DNA of 64,000 nucleotides, taken from Gyromitra esculenta. Lineage: Eukaryota > Ascomycota > Pezizomycetes > Pezizales > Discinaceae. A model generated the notes under the pieces. It saw nothing but the letters and a program-made list of their open reading frames with translations. It did no database searches and was not told where the DNA came from. The stretch covers positions 1,240,001 to 1,304,000 of the forward strand of contig JBCAML010000021.1 in the NCBI GenBank assembly GCA_038503075.1, read 5' to 3'. The stretch's first letter is position 1; the number at the start of each line of letters is the position of its first letter. The position numbers and the translations under genes are program-made. Of this stretch, positions 11,185 through 22,144 are shown piece after piece.

Positions 11185-11996
11185 CTACCTCAAACCCTGC
11201 GCAGCCTCCGCCTCCGCCTCCGGATCCTTAAACACCCCCCCAAGCAAAAACGCCGGTTCCTCAACATTATAATGATTATACCTACACCAATCAGCAAAGC
11301 CCCTCCCCTCTCCCAGCCCACGACCCAATCACCAAAAAAAAACAGGACAGACTCAACTCACGTAAGCGTCGCGATGCCACCCGGCTCCAATATCATCTGA
11401 ATCGGAAAATCCAGCTCGAGCCCTAACCACCGCTTCGTGAGCGCCCTCAGCAGGTGTCCATGCGAGACCAACAGCACGTCCACATCCCTCTTCCCACCCC
11501 TCATGTGCGGTCCCTGCAGCGCCTTAATCCTCGCCACGAGTTCATCCAGACGCTCCTTCACCTCCGCCGCGCTCTCCCCTTTACTCCCGTCCTCGCCGTC
11601 CTCGCATCCGTCCCGCCAGATGTCAAATTCCCGCTCAGTGTCCAGACCACGCGACTTGCGGTCTTGCCGGATTTGCGCGGGGAACATGCCTTCGTAGCGC
11701 CCGTACGCCCACTCCGCGAGCGCGGGCTCGGTGCTCACCGTCACGCCCGCCGGGGTGGTGCCGCGGGGGAGCAGGAGGGAGAAGGTGCGTTGGGCGCGGA
11801 TGCGCGGGGACACAAAGACGTGGGAGAGACGGGACGGGTCAATGAGGCGGCCGGCACCAATCAGGGCGCGGGAGGAGGCGAGGACTTGGGATTCGCCGCG
11901 CGGGGTGAGCGGGATTTCGGTGGTGCCGGTGTGGCGCCCGTTGATTGTCCATTCAGTTTCGCCGTGGCGAGCGAGGAAGACGCGGGGGGCTGTCAT
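11185..11996 (-). CDS. SHB17-like sedoheptulose-1,7-bisphosphatase (histidine phosphatase superfamily)
   Basis: Two-exon model: 11996-11362 and 11281-11185 (intron 80 nt, GTGAGT...GTAG), 243 aa. The N-terminus has the catalytic LARHGETEW motif (His11 the phospho-acceptor), then NGRHTGTTEIPLTP. The middle has EWAYGRYEGM and IWRDGCEDGE, and the C-terminus has VSHGHLLR with the second catalytic His. Exon 2 adds YNHYNVEEPAFLLGG, which matches the end of the yeast SHB17 type (YAHHNIDEPA). In yeast this enzyme hydrolyses sedoheptulose 1,7-bisphosphate in the riboneogenesis branch of the pentose phosphate pathway, in the cytosol and nucleus. The SHB17 subfamily call comes from motif order and the C-terminal exon; other phosphoglycerate-mutase-like phosphatases are the alternative. 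GC content is higher than in the flanks, as for conserved genes. Confidence 0.88.
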
Positions 11997-14337
11997 TATG
12001 GGTGGGTGGTGGTTGTGGGGGATGGTAGGTGGGGGTTAGCGGGGTCTTGAGGTGTGATAGGGTTAGGGTTGACGTGGTGATTAGCGGGATCTTGAGTGGG
12101 GATGAATACGAGATCGGTAGATGTGTTAAAGTGATAGAGAACGACGGATGAATATATCATTTCATCCGGGGCGTTCTATAAGAATATACGACAGCTGGTA
12201 TATTATGATGGAGGGACAATGCCACCGAGTGATAATCTATGCTCATGGCAATACGTTGGCATTATCTCTATACTCCTGATTCAAATTGGAAAGCGGCATT
12301 TGCTTCCGTTATGTTGTGGAGCTAACAGCGTAGGGATCTCAAGTGTTAGATCGAATTTCTTTGGTGTCGGAGAGGCATACTCGGGAGTGCAAATAATTGG
12401 TACAAGTCAACTGCTTGGATGAGCTCTGATCTCCTGCTGCGTGTGGGATAGGAAACACTCCGAGAGATATTTTATTCGCTGACAAAGACCAGTCGTTTAT
12501 CTGGGAGATGTAGTAGTTTAAGCCATTGCACCCCTGCGGCACCAGTGAGGGAAGTGGTAGCTGAGGGTGGAATTACTGGTCCTGGATTTCCGAGTGTCTC
12601 TGACAGTCGAGCTACTGCAACATCGAACTACTTGGGCACTGTGCCATCTTGCTTGAAACAGCGGCCCTCAAAGGTAGGCATTGAAGAAGTCACAGCGAGG
12701 AGTAAATTAACAAAGAGATGAACGGAATAGTAGCAGTACTGGGCAACACACTGCGATATAGATAATTCTGCAAAGGAAACGTAACTAATCCCGATCCCAC
12801 CCACCCCCAGTCCGTAACAGGGGAACACCTCTCACCTCGCAATATCAATAGGTATGCATTTCGAGAGCCAGGTCATGTTCGCACCCATAATCTACATCTA
12901 CTCTAACGTCCCACTCTAAGCCCACTGCATTAGTCTAGGATTAGATGTAATATAATAAAGCGTGCTGATGATGAAGCGAAGGAAATTAGTTTTCAACCAC
13001 CGTTCTTATACTAGAGAACTTCCTGGACTACATTTCGCTATTGATGCCGTCACCATATCCTTCCCCGAGCCCAGCCACTTGCAGTTGAGCTTTACATAGG
13101 CGAATTTAGTGAGCCAAGTTGTTTAACTGAGAGGGAGAACTTTGTGACTGATGGGCCGGTGGGTAGTGGGTCATAAGCTTGGTAATGTATATTTTGATGA
13201 GCGAACCTTAGTTGTACATGGCACGGCTGCTCCAATTTTTATAGTGTTTTACCACTTCGCCTGGTCCCAGAAGCTTGGCTCGGACCTATTGGCTGGTCGG
13301 ATCCCGGATCTGTGGGTCTCTGGAATAGGGCTGGGGTTTAATTCGAAGAGTGCTCGCTGGAGACCATTGGACTGCAGTATAGCCAACCACAACAGTCTTG
13401 TCGCGCCACGCATCGCGGGATCTAACGTGTCATATGTAAGAGCACAGCATTGATATGTAACTATAGTGCAAGAATCGAATAAGGTGTGCCTCCTTTTTGC
13501 TCGCCTATTGCAACAAGCAAGGCTTGATTTTCAATAAAAGTGCTCTACTGAAGCATCCACTAAGTGATTTGTTTTGTCCTGCCAGAGAGCTTTGGTCAAT
13601 TAAGCCGATTTTCATAATGGAATTGAATTTTAAAATTTCGGATTTAAGGTGGTGATCGGCAGTGGTTTCCCACCAAAGAAGAAAATATCCAACAATTTAT
13701 TCAGTTTACCAGTAAACTGTTTTTCTGAATGTTGAAATTTCTCTAAAATTCCCATTAGAACCTTTAAAAGAAAATTAAAAAATGTGTGTGTATGACCCTA
13801 AGGCTATAGGAACCCTTTTATCTATTTTAAATAAAGGATCGAGATTGTTTCGACTACTCTTCATTCAAGAGGTGCTGAACAGACCCCCAAACTCGCTAAG
13901 CTGCAGTTGCATTATAGGTCACATATAGGTACACCTTAATCGAGTCTTGCACCATATCTTCAGTACATCAGATCGGATACTTCATTGGTCAATATCACAA
14001 GATCTAAGACGTATCACGGCAATTTAAACCATCTTTCCTCACTGCGACGCATCTCAGGGCTTTCTTCACGGATGTAGGCTGTCCAGTGCTAAATTATTCC
14101 TGATGTGGTTTGCGAGAAAAATGGCGAAAACCAACTGGTTGGTAATAAGCCTCAAACAGAATGTCAACACGATAGCGAAGTAAGAGAAAAGCGTGCGCAG
14201 CACCTGTACTCAATAGCAGCTGGGGTAATCCTACTTCGTCTAGGTACTAGACGAATTTAACAAATCGCCCTACACAAAAGGGCAGATGCAGTTCGGTCCT
14301 CACTAGTCTTCCAGCCGAGAAAAGTCAACAAATTCCC
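11997..14337. other. Intergenic region with telomere-like motif and possible gene relic
   Basis: No intact gene. A (TTAGGG)-like motif lies just upstream of the phosphatase gene. The words ttagcggggtcttgag and ttagcgggatcttgag are repeated about 45 nt apart (near 12036 and 12082). On the minus strand around 12640-12350 a frame reads like protein (ARLSETLGNPGPV, AAGVQWLKLLHL) but holds stops; it is a possible decayed gene of unknown type. 13450-14337 is AT-rich and empty. Confidence 0.4.
12058..12071. promoter_or_regulatory. Telobox-like motif upstream of the SHB17-like gene
   Basis: The sequence tagggttagggttg (AACCCTAACCCTA on the gene's strand) lies 62-75 nt upstream of the phosphatase start codon. 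Short telomere-like boxes occur in many fungal promoters as binding sites for Tbf1/Myb-type factors. The position fits a promoter element, but the same word also occurs near 1154, 9957 and 20717, so chance is possible. Confidence 0.3.
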
Positions 14338-15734
14338 ACACAGGTAATAGCAGCATTTTTGAACTGCTATTGGAAAAGCACGCGGATGTCAATGCCAAGC
14401 CGGCGATGGAATGTGGTGGAACACCCTTGCAAGCGGCTGCTGAAAATGGGCATATCGACGCTGTCAAACTGTACTCAATAATGGAGCCTACGCCAGCGCC
14501 AAACCATATTCAGACCGTGGTCAGGCAGCCTTGCAGACGGTAACTGGGAACTGACAGTGGATATTGTGAATCTTCTGCTGGAAATGGAGTACAATTTTCG
14601 CGCCGAGAAAGCACCGGATCATGGCCGTACAGCCTTGCAAGCGGCGGCTGAGAATGGGCATATCGACATTGCGAAACTGCTGTTAGATAACGAGGCCGAT
14701 ATCAATGCCGAACCTTCGAGTTTCCATTGGTTTGCAGCTCTGCAAGCGGCGCTGGTGAACGAGCGTATCAACATCACGAACTCTCTGCTAGAGAACGAAG
14801 CCGATGTCACATCGGAGCCTGCAATGATGAAGGGTCTGACAGCATTGCGAGGGGTGGTTAAGGGTGGGCATATGTATAGGGATTGTCGGATAGTTGCTGA
14901 GGCACAAGGCCGATTTCCGTGCGAAGCCAACAGAGAATGATGGCAAGAGAGCCTTGGACGCAGTGGCCAAGGGCAGGCACATCCACACTGTTCAGCTGCT
15001 GCTTAGAAACAAGGCCAATATCAATGCTAGAGCAGCGGGGACAGGAAGCCGTACAGCTCTTCAGGCGGCGGCGGAGAGCGGACATATCGAAATTTGCAAA
15101 CTTCTGTTAAAGAGCGGGTCTGATGCCAACACTGCATCAAAACTACAGAATGGTCAGACGGCTTACAAGCTACAGCTGAACACACCCACATCGGTGTTAT
15201 TAAACCATTTCTGGACAGAAAAGCTGATGCCAATGCTAAACCAACGCCAAGTGACCGTCTGGTAGCTTTAGAAGTAGTCGTGTTTTACGGAAACGCCGGT
15301 GTTGTTAAGCTGCTGCTGATCTACAACGCTGGTATTAGCGCCGAAGCATCTCAGGGATATGGGATGACGGCGTTGCAAGTAACCGTGAGGAGGTATATAT
15401 CGATACTGTCAAACTTCTTTCGGAAATCTGGGCCAACGCCAGCGCCGACCGGTTAGAGAATGGTTTTACTGCTGTGCAAGCTGCTGCCATGAATAGCGAT
15501 ATCAATGTTGTTAAGCTACTCTTAGGATACAGTGTTAGCATCAACACGGAGGCTGGGTACTATTCTAGTCGGACAGCCTTGCAAACAGCGACCGAGGACA
15601 GAAATATCGGTGTTGTCAAGTTGCTACTGGACAATAAGGCCGATTTCAATGCCAAAGCAGCACCAGAGGATGGCCTGACAGCATTGCAAGCGGCATGTGA
15701 TGAGATTCCGAGACCTGGGCGGACTACGGCTTAG
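14338..15734 (+). pseudogene. Broken ankyrin-repeat gene
   Basis: Three frames on the same strand carry ankyrin repeats of the usual 33-residue type, for example TALQAAAENGHIDIAKLLLDNEADINA near 14630-14712 split over helix-turn-helix and hairpin, then ALQAAAESGHIEICKLLLKSGSD and LQTATEDRNIGVVKLLLDNKAD. At least ten repeat units can be followed from 14360 to 15710. The frame is lost several times (near 14480-14550, 14880, 15190-15270 and 15390-15470) by indels and stops, so no continuous protein is possible. Splicing does not repair it, because the breaks fall inside repeats. Ankyrin arrays are protein-binding domains common in fungal NLR-like (STAND) proteins; no NACHT or NB-ARC part is seen upstream. 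It is probably a dead copy of a larger repeat gene. Confidence 0.8.
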
Positions 15735-16769
15735 CATTCGTTCGGCCCTGAAAATGTCATGGCCGCAAGGCCCCCGTAGCCTGTCCTAGATTATTACAAA
15801 CATTAGGCAATGAAGAGCTCTATAGATCTTTTAGGTGGTACTGGCTGTAGACCGAGATTTCGAGCCATTACCTGATATTAGGTCTTTAGATTTCTTGTAC
15901 GTTTGTATATTCTAGGAAATGAATAGCGGAATGTCGTTTTGATAGGGCACGTTACCAGTGTAGCTGTTGAGCTCGAACTTATTTCTAGCATATGGTACTC
16001 GATTTGGACCAGGTGGATTTCTCAACTCGCCCGTTTCACTCAGTGGGGAATTGGATAAATGTAGAAGTAGCCCTATGAGACAGTCAGAGGCATAACCTTG
16101 AAGCACTGTTTGGCGAGAAGATTGTACAAATCACGATTGATACTGAGAATTTGAAGCAGGCCTGAAAATGGGCCTTCACTTGTTGGATATTACTTGCCTG
16201 CTGGAGATTGGCTCGAATTTGCTGAACGTTGTCAACAGAAGCCCAAGCATCGCTGTTCAAGTCCTTCATGGTCACATCCATGAATGGCGAGCGATCACAC
16301 CTCGGTGATTTTTGCTGCTGCCTCCGACTAGTTCCAGGAAATTCAATGCAGGTATGCATGGCCATAGGCTAGACAGCTATGAGGGTCATCGCCTGTATAC
16401 TAATTTGGAGCATTCCTTCAGTTTGGTGGGTGCTGATGGTTATGGTGGAGATAATGGGCTAGATTTTGTGCTAGCTTGTAAATGGTATTCTTGGGTGTAG
16501 GGGCCGATGTCTCTCCTACGTTACATGATCGCTGCATCGCTCACTAAATCTAATCTAGGCCGTCAGCCCGATGCTCTTGCCGCGGTAGAATCTTGGCTGG
16601 AGACCATGCCGCACACAAAATAAGATTATACAAACATGTGTCTCGGTTTTCAGGAGTTCCATTGCGCTATAAGTACCATAGTACTAAAACTGGTTACCGA
16701 TTGACAATCTGTGTCCACGAAATCAACCATACACGCAGCTCACTAAAGGTCCCTCACCACAGATCAACA
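15735..16769. other. Intergenic region, weak minus-strand relic
   Basis: No firm gene. On the minus strand 16365-16084 a 93-codon frame contains a coiled-coil-like Gln-rich stretch (VDNVQQIRANLQQASNIQQ). A similar Gln-rich stretch broken by TAG codons lies at about 18790-18595. Both may be relics of related coiled-coil sequence, but this is speculative. Confidence 0.35.
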
Positions 16770-16892
16770 ACGTGTTCGGTCATAGAACGATGAGAATGAG
16801 CCATCCCGTCCGCTCTGGCATATCCAAGCATCGTATCGCCTGGTTAGTACTGCAGTGGGTGACCATGTGGGAATCCCAGGTACTGAACTCGT
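16770..16892 (+). rRNA. 5S ribosomal RNA gene (dispersed copy)
   Basis: The sequence shows the fungal 5S layout over about 123 nt. It has a 5' end acgtgttcggt pairing with the 3' end actgaactcgt, the conserved block catcccgtccgctc, and the internal control region ggttagtactgcagtgggtgacc followed by gtgggaatccc. A T-run (tatttttttac) just after the 3' end is a suitable RNA polymerase III terminator. Dispersed single 5S genes are typical of filamentous ascomycetes. Helix I contains G-U pairs, so this could be a diverged rather than a main copy; it looks complete. Confidence 0.8.
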
Positions 16893-18124
16893 ATTATTTT
16901 TTTACTATTTTTTCCCTCATATAGTCGTGCTTTCACGATCTGCACTGTCAGAACCTACATGTAGTACAACCGCGTAAGAAGAATCTTGACATCTCGCCAC
17001 ACTAAGGAGATGCTAGAGCTTGGCCATGTATATGTACCCTCTCTCATCTCTCATCAATGCAGACACAGACACCGCCTACGGACCCTACTATCTTCCGTAT
17101 GTGATAGCCGTTAACCAATTGCTCGCCATTAGCGGTCACCTCGACGAAATTCAACCAGCAGTCGCAGAGGTAGCAAATGCACCAAAACTCCCTATAATCA
17201 TAATCAACTAGTCCACCAGCTAAAGCAGCTAACGATACAGATGCACGAGTAGGCCTCCTTCCTGGATGTCATATCCGACTAATTTACCTAGCGCTACAGA
17301 CAATTCCACCAGCTGACAGAGCAGATACATGAACTACGCATAGAGTAGGTCTCTTTCCCTCATTTCGTATACCATTAAGCTAATCGCTGCTATAGACAGA
17401 GATTTAACCAACATATGTTTTAGGCTTAGAGAGAACACAAGCTAGGCTAGTGCGTTAATAAAGGCTCTTCTATTGCTTCTTTCAAAAAAATAGTGAAACC
17501 AGTAGCATGTAAAGTATATTTATCTCTTATTGGCGACATCTACCTCGCTTTGCCCTGATGTTGTCTAGGAGCTTAGTTCAGGGTAAGCACGAGAATCCAA
17601 GATCGCAAGATTAATCACCATTCTGATGCTGCTTAGTCGTATGTCATTTTTCCCACGGTAGCCTGCTTGAGTTGGCTGTAGGCTGTATAGCTACAGAGGG
17701 GTGTGACCTTTGGCCTGTCAGCCCCTCTAATAGGATTTAGGATTCCTCCCGCCACAAATCTCCCAAATTGCGAGCAGGGAAGTGATCGAGTCTGACTAAG
17801 TAAGCTATTTGGTAAAAGAGAGTACTTCACTACGTTGATGAGCCACCGCAAAGCTCTAGTTTACTCTAGGATTAAGCATAAAAATCTGACATGAGTAAAT
17901 TAACTATCGTTTGTCTACATCGCCTCGTCAAATGTTTTTTATTTCACGACTGTCTGCTTGGTTTGGCCAATGTGATACCTGCATTCGAGGTTTCTCTGGA
18001 TAGTAGGGATTGGCTGTTAGGACTGCTTTTGCCATGTGTTTCCCACACTGCGAGCAAGAAGCGGGCCATTTAGTTAGAGCAAAAGCTCGAGTACACTAGC
18101 GTTTTCCTAAGGCTTTCTAAAACG
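16893..18124. other. Intergenic region, nothing recognised
   Basis: Short frames only. A repeated word around 17220-17300 and 17320-17400 (agctaa/cagctgacag...gatacagatgcacgagtagg and cagatacatgaactacgcatagagtagg) suggests an old local duplication. No gene is supported. Confidence 0.4.
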
Positions 18125-18215
18125 GGATCGATCCCGATATACTGTTACCCTAGCATCGTCATGCCTGCCAGTACTGCAGTGGGTGACTACTAGTATGTGG
18201 GAATTTTAGGTACAC
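18125..18215 (+). pseudogene. Decayed 5S rRNA copy
   Basis: The 3' two-thirds of a 5S gene can be recognised: tagcatcgtcatgcctg, gtactgcagtgggtgac, then a 6-nt insertion (tactag) and gtgggaattttaggtac. It aligns with the copy at 16770-16892 but has several C-to-T changes and the insertion, and its 5' third cannot be matched. It is not expected to give a functional RNA. Confidence 0.7.
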
Positions 18216-19469
18216 ACCTAAAGATTTGTTACACCTTATCTCCTGCATGCAAGTGCTGGCCATAGGGTTACTTACTTGCTGTTTATCATTTGATATTTCA
18301 TCTGGCACATTCAACTCGCATGTTACGGTGCTCTGCAGGGACTGAGGGCCTCGTTGACAGTTTGTGTTACTATAGAGAACACTCGAGGGTATTGAGACAT
18401 GGTAGGGTGCCACCCATCACTCAGTTCCGTTATATCTTCGCTCGTGTGTGGAGAGTTCGAAATGGACTGGCTTTCGAAAAAGTATAGGGAAGTGTGTCTA
18501 CGCCTATGCCAGACGAACTCGTCAATCTCGCGAAAGTGCTTTGATCACTGAACCTATTGGCACTAGTTACTTAGCCATCTAGTGAACGGGTACTTCAATG
18601 TACGTGTGTTGGAAATCCTGGCGAACCTTTTGCTGCCCCTGCTGTGTCACCTATAACGTCTGCTGGATTTGCTCGATCTACTCTGCAAGGCCCACAACGG
18701 GCAGGCTGGGTATGCAAGAAATCTCGGTAGCTGCCGCTACCAACGCATCGGAAAGGGCCTGTAAATTTGACTAAGCTATTGTGAGGCAAGAGGTGCTTGC
18801 CTTGGGAGTGGACGGGTGATGGTGGGGTGGTGAGGAATGGGGGGGATACGAAGGGTATCTTACTTTTTAGATATTTGTGTCACGTAGTAGCTTTCCTGGA
18901 TGTGGATTTCGAGTGTTTTCGTAGACAGGCAGGCAGCAGCTAAAGGGCTCTATCCTTTAAGGCCTGCTGTACAGATAATTCAGGCTGGAGTATAGTGCGC
19001 GGAGTCTGACCCATGGTTTTGCTTTTAGTCTGCAGCGCGGATGCACAAACCGAGGATTTACCGTTTTACACTTACCGGGTTTTGTAGTTTGGAGGTAAGT
19101 TTCCTGCAGCATCTACTCTAAAAGGAGGAAGAGGTCGTACGTACAAGCAATAGGATAAGCTATCTACACTGGAGAGCTGCCTCTATGCCACCCCATATCC
19201 AAGCCCGTATAAAACCGCAGCTGTTCTCCCAACCCTAACCCACACAGTAGCGATTCTATTAATAGAGCCAGCCGCATCGCTCAGGCCAACGCTGCACGCT
19301 GAAACCCGCCACCAACAAACGCGAGTTCTGGTTCGACCACATCTCCGCCATTCTCGACACACAGCTCCCGCCATTCAATGGGCCGTGCGAGAGAGCGGGA
19401 GGAAATAAATAAAAGGCCCGTCTTTCTTTCTTCCCGACGCTGTCTCTTCTCTCGCCTTCCACACTAGCG
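18216..19469. other. Intergenic region with a possible minus-strand relic
   Basis: No intact gene. On the minus strand about 18790-18595 one frame reads ALSDALVAAATEIS and IEQIQQTL/VTQQGQQKVRQDF, with two TAG stops where CAG would fit, suggesting a C-to-T damaged coiled-coil fragment. 19380-19460 probably holds the promoter of the downstream phosphatase gene (CT-rich stretch before the start codon). Confidence 0.4.
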
Positions 19470-20675
19470 ATGGCGCGCCCACGAACCCCGCCCGACCAGC
19501 TTAACGAGATCTATCCCAACCTCTACCTCGGCGAGCAAGTCCTCCCCCACTATTCCCCTCCACTGACATACCTACATGTAACTAACTCCGCCCAGCCTCA
19601 CCGCAGCTGAATCTCCCCACGTCCTCGAAGCTTATGCTATTACACACGTCATCTCGCTCACCTCCCATCGCCCGAAAATACCCAAAGACCTCTCAATCAC
19701 CAAAAAACACTTCCGTATCCGCGACAACACAACCTCCAACATCCTCGGCGTGCTGCCGGAATGTATAGCGCGGCTCGAGTACATTCTCGGCGACGAGGAC
19801 GGGGGTGTGGATGCGCTTGGCCGCCGGCGGAGGGTGCTGGTTCATTGTCGGATGGGAATGAGTAGGAGTGGAGGTGCGGTGGTTGCCTACGGTATGTTCT
19901 TACCCGTTGGGTAGATTGGGGTTGTTGATGGGGGGGGTGGAGTAATGCAGGGGGACTGATAGTAGTAGTGATGAAGTTTGCACAGTGTCCGGCTACGGTT
20001 GCGCTCGAGTATGTTCGACAGATGAGACCAATCGTACATCCGAATCGTGCGTTCATGGCGCAATTGGAGCTGTGGGGTGCTTGTGAGTATGATACGAGCT
20101 TTTTGGAGGACCATGAGAAGTACGTATTACCGGAGGCAGCAGAGGTGGATATGGATATCGATGCAGGCAACGAGGCGGTCCTGAGCGAGGACGAGGACGA
20201 GGAGGAAGACGAGGATGCGCTCCTGGCCAAAGCGCTGGAAATGAGCCTAGATGCCGAGGAGGATGCGGTGAAGGATTCTGCAGCAGTATGGATTGACGAG
20301 GTTATCGGAGATCTCTTTGATGTGGAAATGAACGAAACCCCTTCCCTGCCACCACCTACAGATCCACCACCTCCTCCCCCATCTGCCCCACCGACCACCT
20401 CTGCAGACTCAGACACCCCCATGTCCGATCCAGCATCAACAACCCCACTCCCTCCGTCCCCAAACTCAGGAGACACCCCTGACACAGTCCTCACACAACT
20501 TGAAGAGCGGCGAAAACTAATACAGCAAGGCAAGCTTCACGCTACCAACACACAAGAGGGCCCATCAACACCAACACCAGCCGACGGCGAACAGTGGGGT
20601 ATGGTAGTGATGCAAGACGGCATGAAACGCTGTTTTGAGGAATGTCTTAAGGATGTCGCTATCGGGGTAGTGTAG
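19470..20675 (+). CDS. Dual-specificity protein phosphatase with acidic tail and ubiquitin-interacting motif
   Basis: Three exons: 19470-19534, 19596-19891, 19969-20675; 355 aa. Intron 1 is a GC-AG intron (GCAAGT...CCCAG, 61 nt, CTAAC branch); intron 2 is GT-AG (77 nt). The catalytic domain covers residues 12-170: IYPNLYLGD, general-acid Asp65 (RIRDNTTSN), the P-loop HCRMGMSRS (Cys106, Arg112), then NRAFMAQLELW. It removes phosphate from Tyr and Ser/Thr, or possibly from non-protein substrates. Residues 194-219 are acidic and contain LLAKALEMSLDAEED, matching the ubiquitin-interacting motif (hydrophobic-x-x-Ala-x-x-x-Ser followed by acids). After that comes a Pro-rich disordered tail ending in a short ordered block (EQWGMVVMQDGMKRCF). 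A DUSP12/Yvh1-type zinc domain is absent. The cytosolic or nuclear location is inferred. Confidence 0.88.
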
Positions 20676-21618
20676 CATGCATATCCGGTTTGTGACGATA
20701 TTTATATTCGTGGGTTAGGGTTAGCAGGAAGCTCTCGATTTCTCGACACGAATTGGAATATACGAATTTTAGGATAGCCCTTTATAGTTTTGCGGTATTT
20801 TTTTTTTTTTCTTGGGAGAATGGGAGTTATGGGGAACTGTGGATACTTGGGGAGAATTAAGTTTTTAGTTAACTTGAGATATCCCGGACCTGTTTTTGGG
20901 GTTTGGGGTGGGTGGGGGGGGGGGGGTTGGGGCTTTGAATATTGGATTCTGTAACTAAAGTCGGTTCCTATCGAATTTCTATACCCTGAGATTCTGCAAC
21001 TTCGCAGGGGCGCTTAGCATTGTGAGAGGAAATACCCTCCAACCCCCCTCCCCCCCGCGAAAGAAATTGTTTGTGTTAGGCTATTGCAGTCAAGATCTAC
21101 AGTAAAGACTCAAGTTCCAATCCCAGACAAGGAGCTATTCCATAATTCATATTTGAACAATCATAGAACCAGTTCTCCCGAGAGACAAAGATGGCCGCGG
21201 AAGGAACGTACTTCTATCGGAGGGTATAGGTACGGGGGCTAAATACATGTATCATCGACTGGCCGTTATGGGTTTAGTTCGTTCATGAACCGTCACTCGG
21301 CTAATTTCCTCGAGATTTTCTCATCACCGTGTGGAAAAGGGTATTTATTGGTTCGGTCTAATTCTTGCTGGCTAATATTTATCGCTTTCTGTACTGGCTG
21401 AGGGTGTGTTTTCGCGTTTGATGTCTTGGACGCTGTTTGGGGAGGCGTATATTCATTTTGATGAATGTCTTGGAATTCGCAGGTTGCTTGTGTTGTCTAT
21501 TTGCTACTCACCTGGTTCCGTCCATTTGTAGTTAGTTGACTTCGCATATTTGCTTTATTCCTCAGCTCGTGGCTCGCTGCAAATTCCCTCCCGCAATAAA
21601 CAGGTAGCGGACAGTGCT
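20676..21618. other. Intergenic region with homopolymer runs
   Basis: A T-run (about 20799-20812) and G-runs (about 20910-20928) follow the phosphatase gene. No gene or structured repeat is recognised. Confidence 0.5.
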
Positions 21619-22144
21619 ATGTGTGCTATGTTGAGGGAATATCTGGAGGAGGTAAATTTTTCAATCTGTGAGTTTTCTCAGCGATGCTGTTACCAAGATG
21701 TACGCTTCCTAGAGAGATGGGCTCTAACGAAGATCTTTAACACGGTGAAGGCGAAGATGTACGTGAGGTGCTTCTACTTAGGTTTTCTTGCTTCGGGCAC
21801 GACAACAACAGGTGATTGAATATTTAGAGTTTGTACATTTTACGGTAGAGCTATTAGGTGCGATTGGTGTGCAGAGGAGAAATTCAGTTTTGGCTTCTTT
21901 GATGGAAGCCTTTCCTGGATCTGGTGGTTCGGGTTTTTATCTCGATCTCGAGTTATCACTCGATTTTATCGTATTGCGTATTCTTTATTTCTTGATATCC
22001 ATGGCTGATTTCGGCGAAGAAACTTCAACGGGATCTAAAGAGGTGCCTGTTTCATTCAATGGGTTATTAAATACACATCCAAAACAACATATTGACCTTG
22101 ATTCTAGATCATGTTGCGCTTCTCTCCTTAGCAAGGTATCTTGA
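21619..22144 (+). CDS. Possible orphan protein, two exons (weak)
   Basis: Two adjoining frames can be joined by a 49-nt intron (21763-21811, GTGAGG...AACAACAG) to give 158 aa starting MCAMLREYLEEVNF. The product has a hydrophobic, helix-rich middle (FIVLRILYFLISMADF) and ends CCASLLSKVS. Frame agreement is exact, but composition is only moderately protein-like and the intron is near the minimum size. I recognise no family. It may be spurious. Confidence 0.3.

Noticed and set aside
11454..12050. Long plus-strand frames opposite the SHB17-like gene
   Set aside because: They are antisense shadows of a conserved, GC-rich coding region and lack any motif.
12058..12071. Internal telomere or chromosome-end relic
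   Set aside because: Only two TTAGGG-like units; too short for a telomere relic, so recorded only as a possible promoter box.
13700..13730. Hairpin followed by T-run (cagtttaccagtaaactg-ttttt) as a terminator
   Set aside because: Intrinsic terminators of this kind are bacterial, and no gene lies upstream.
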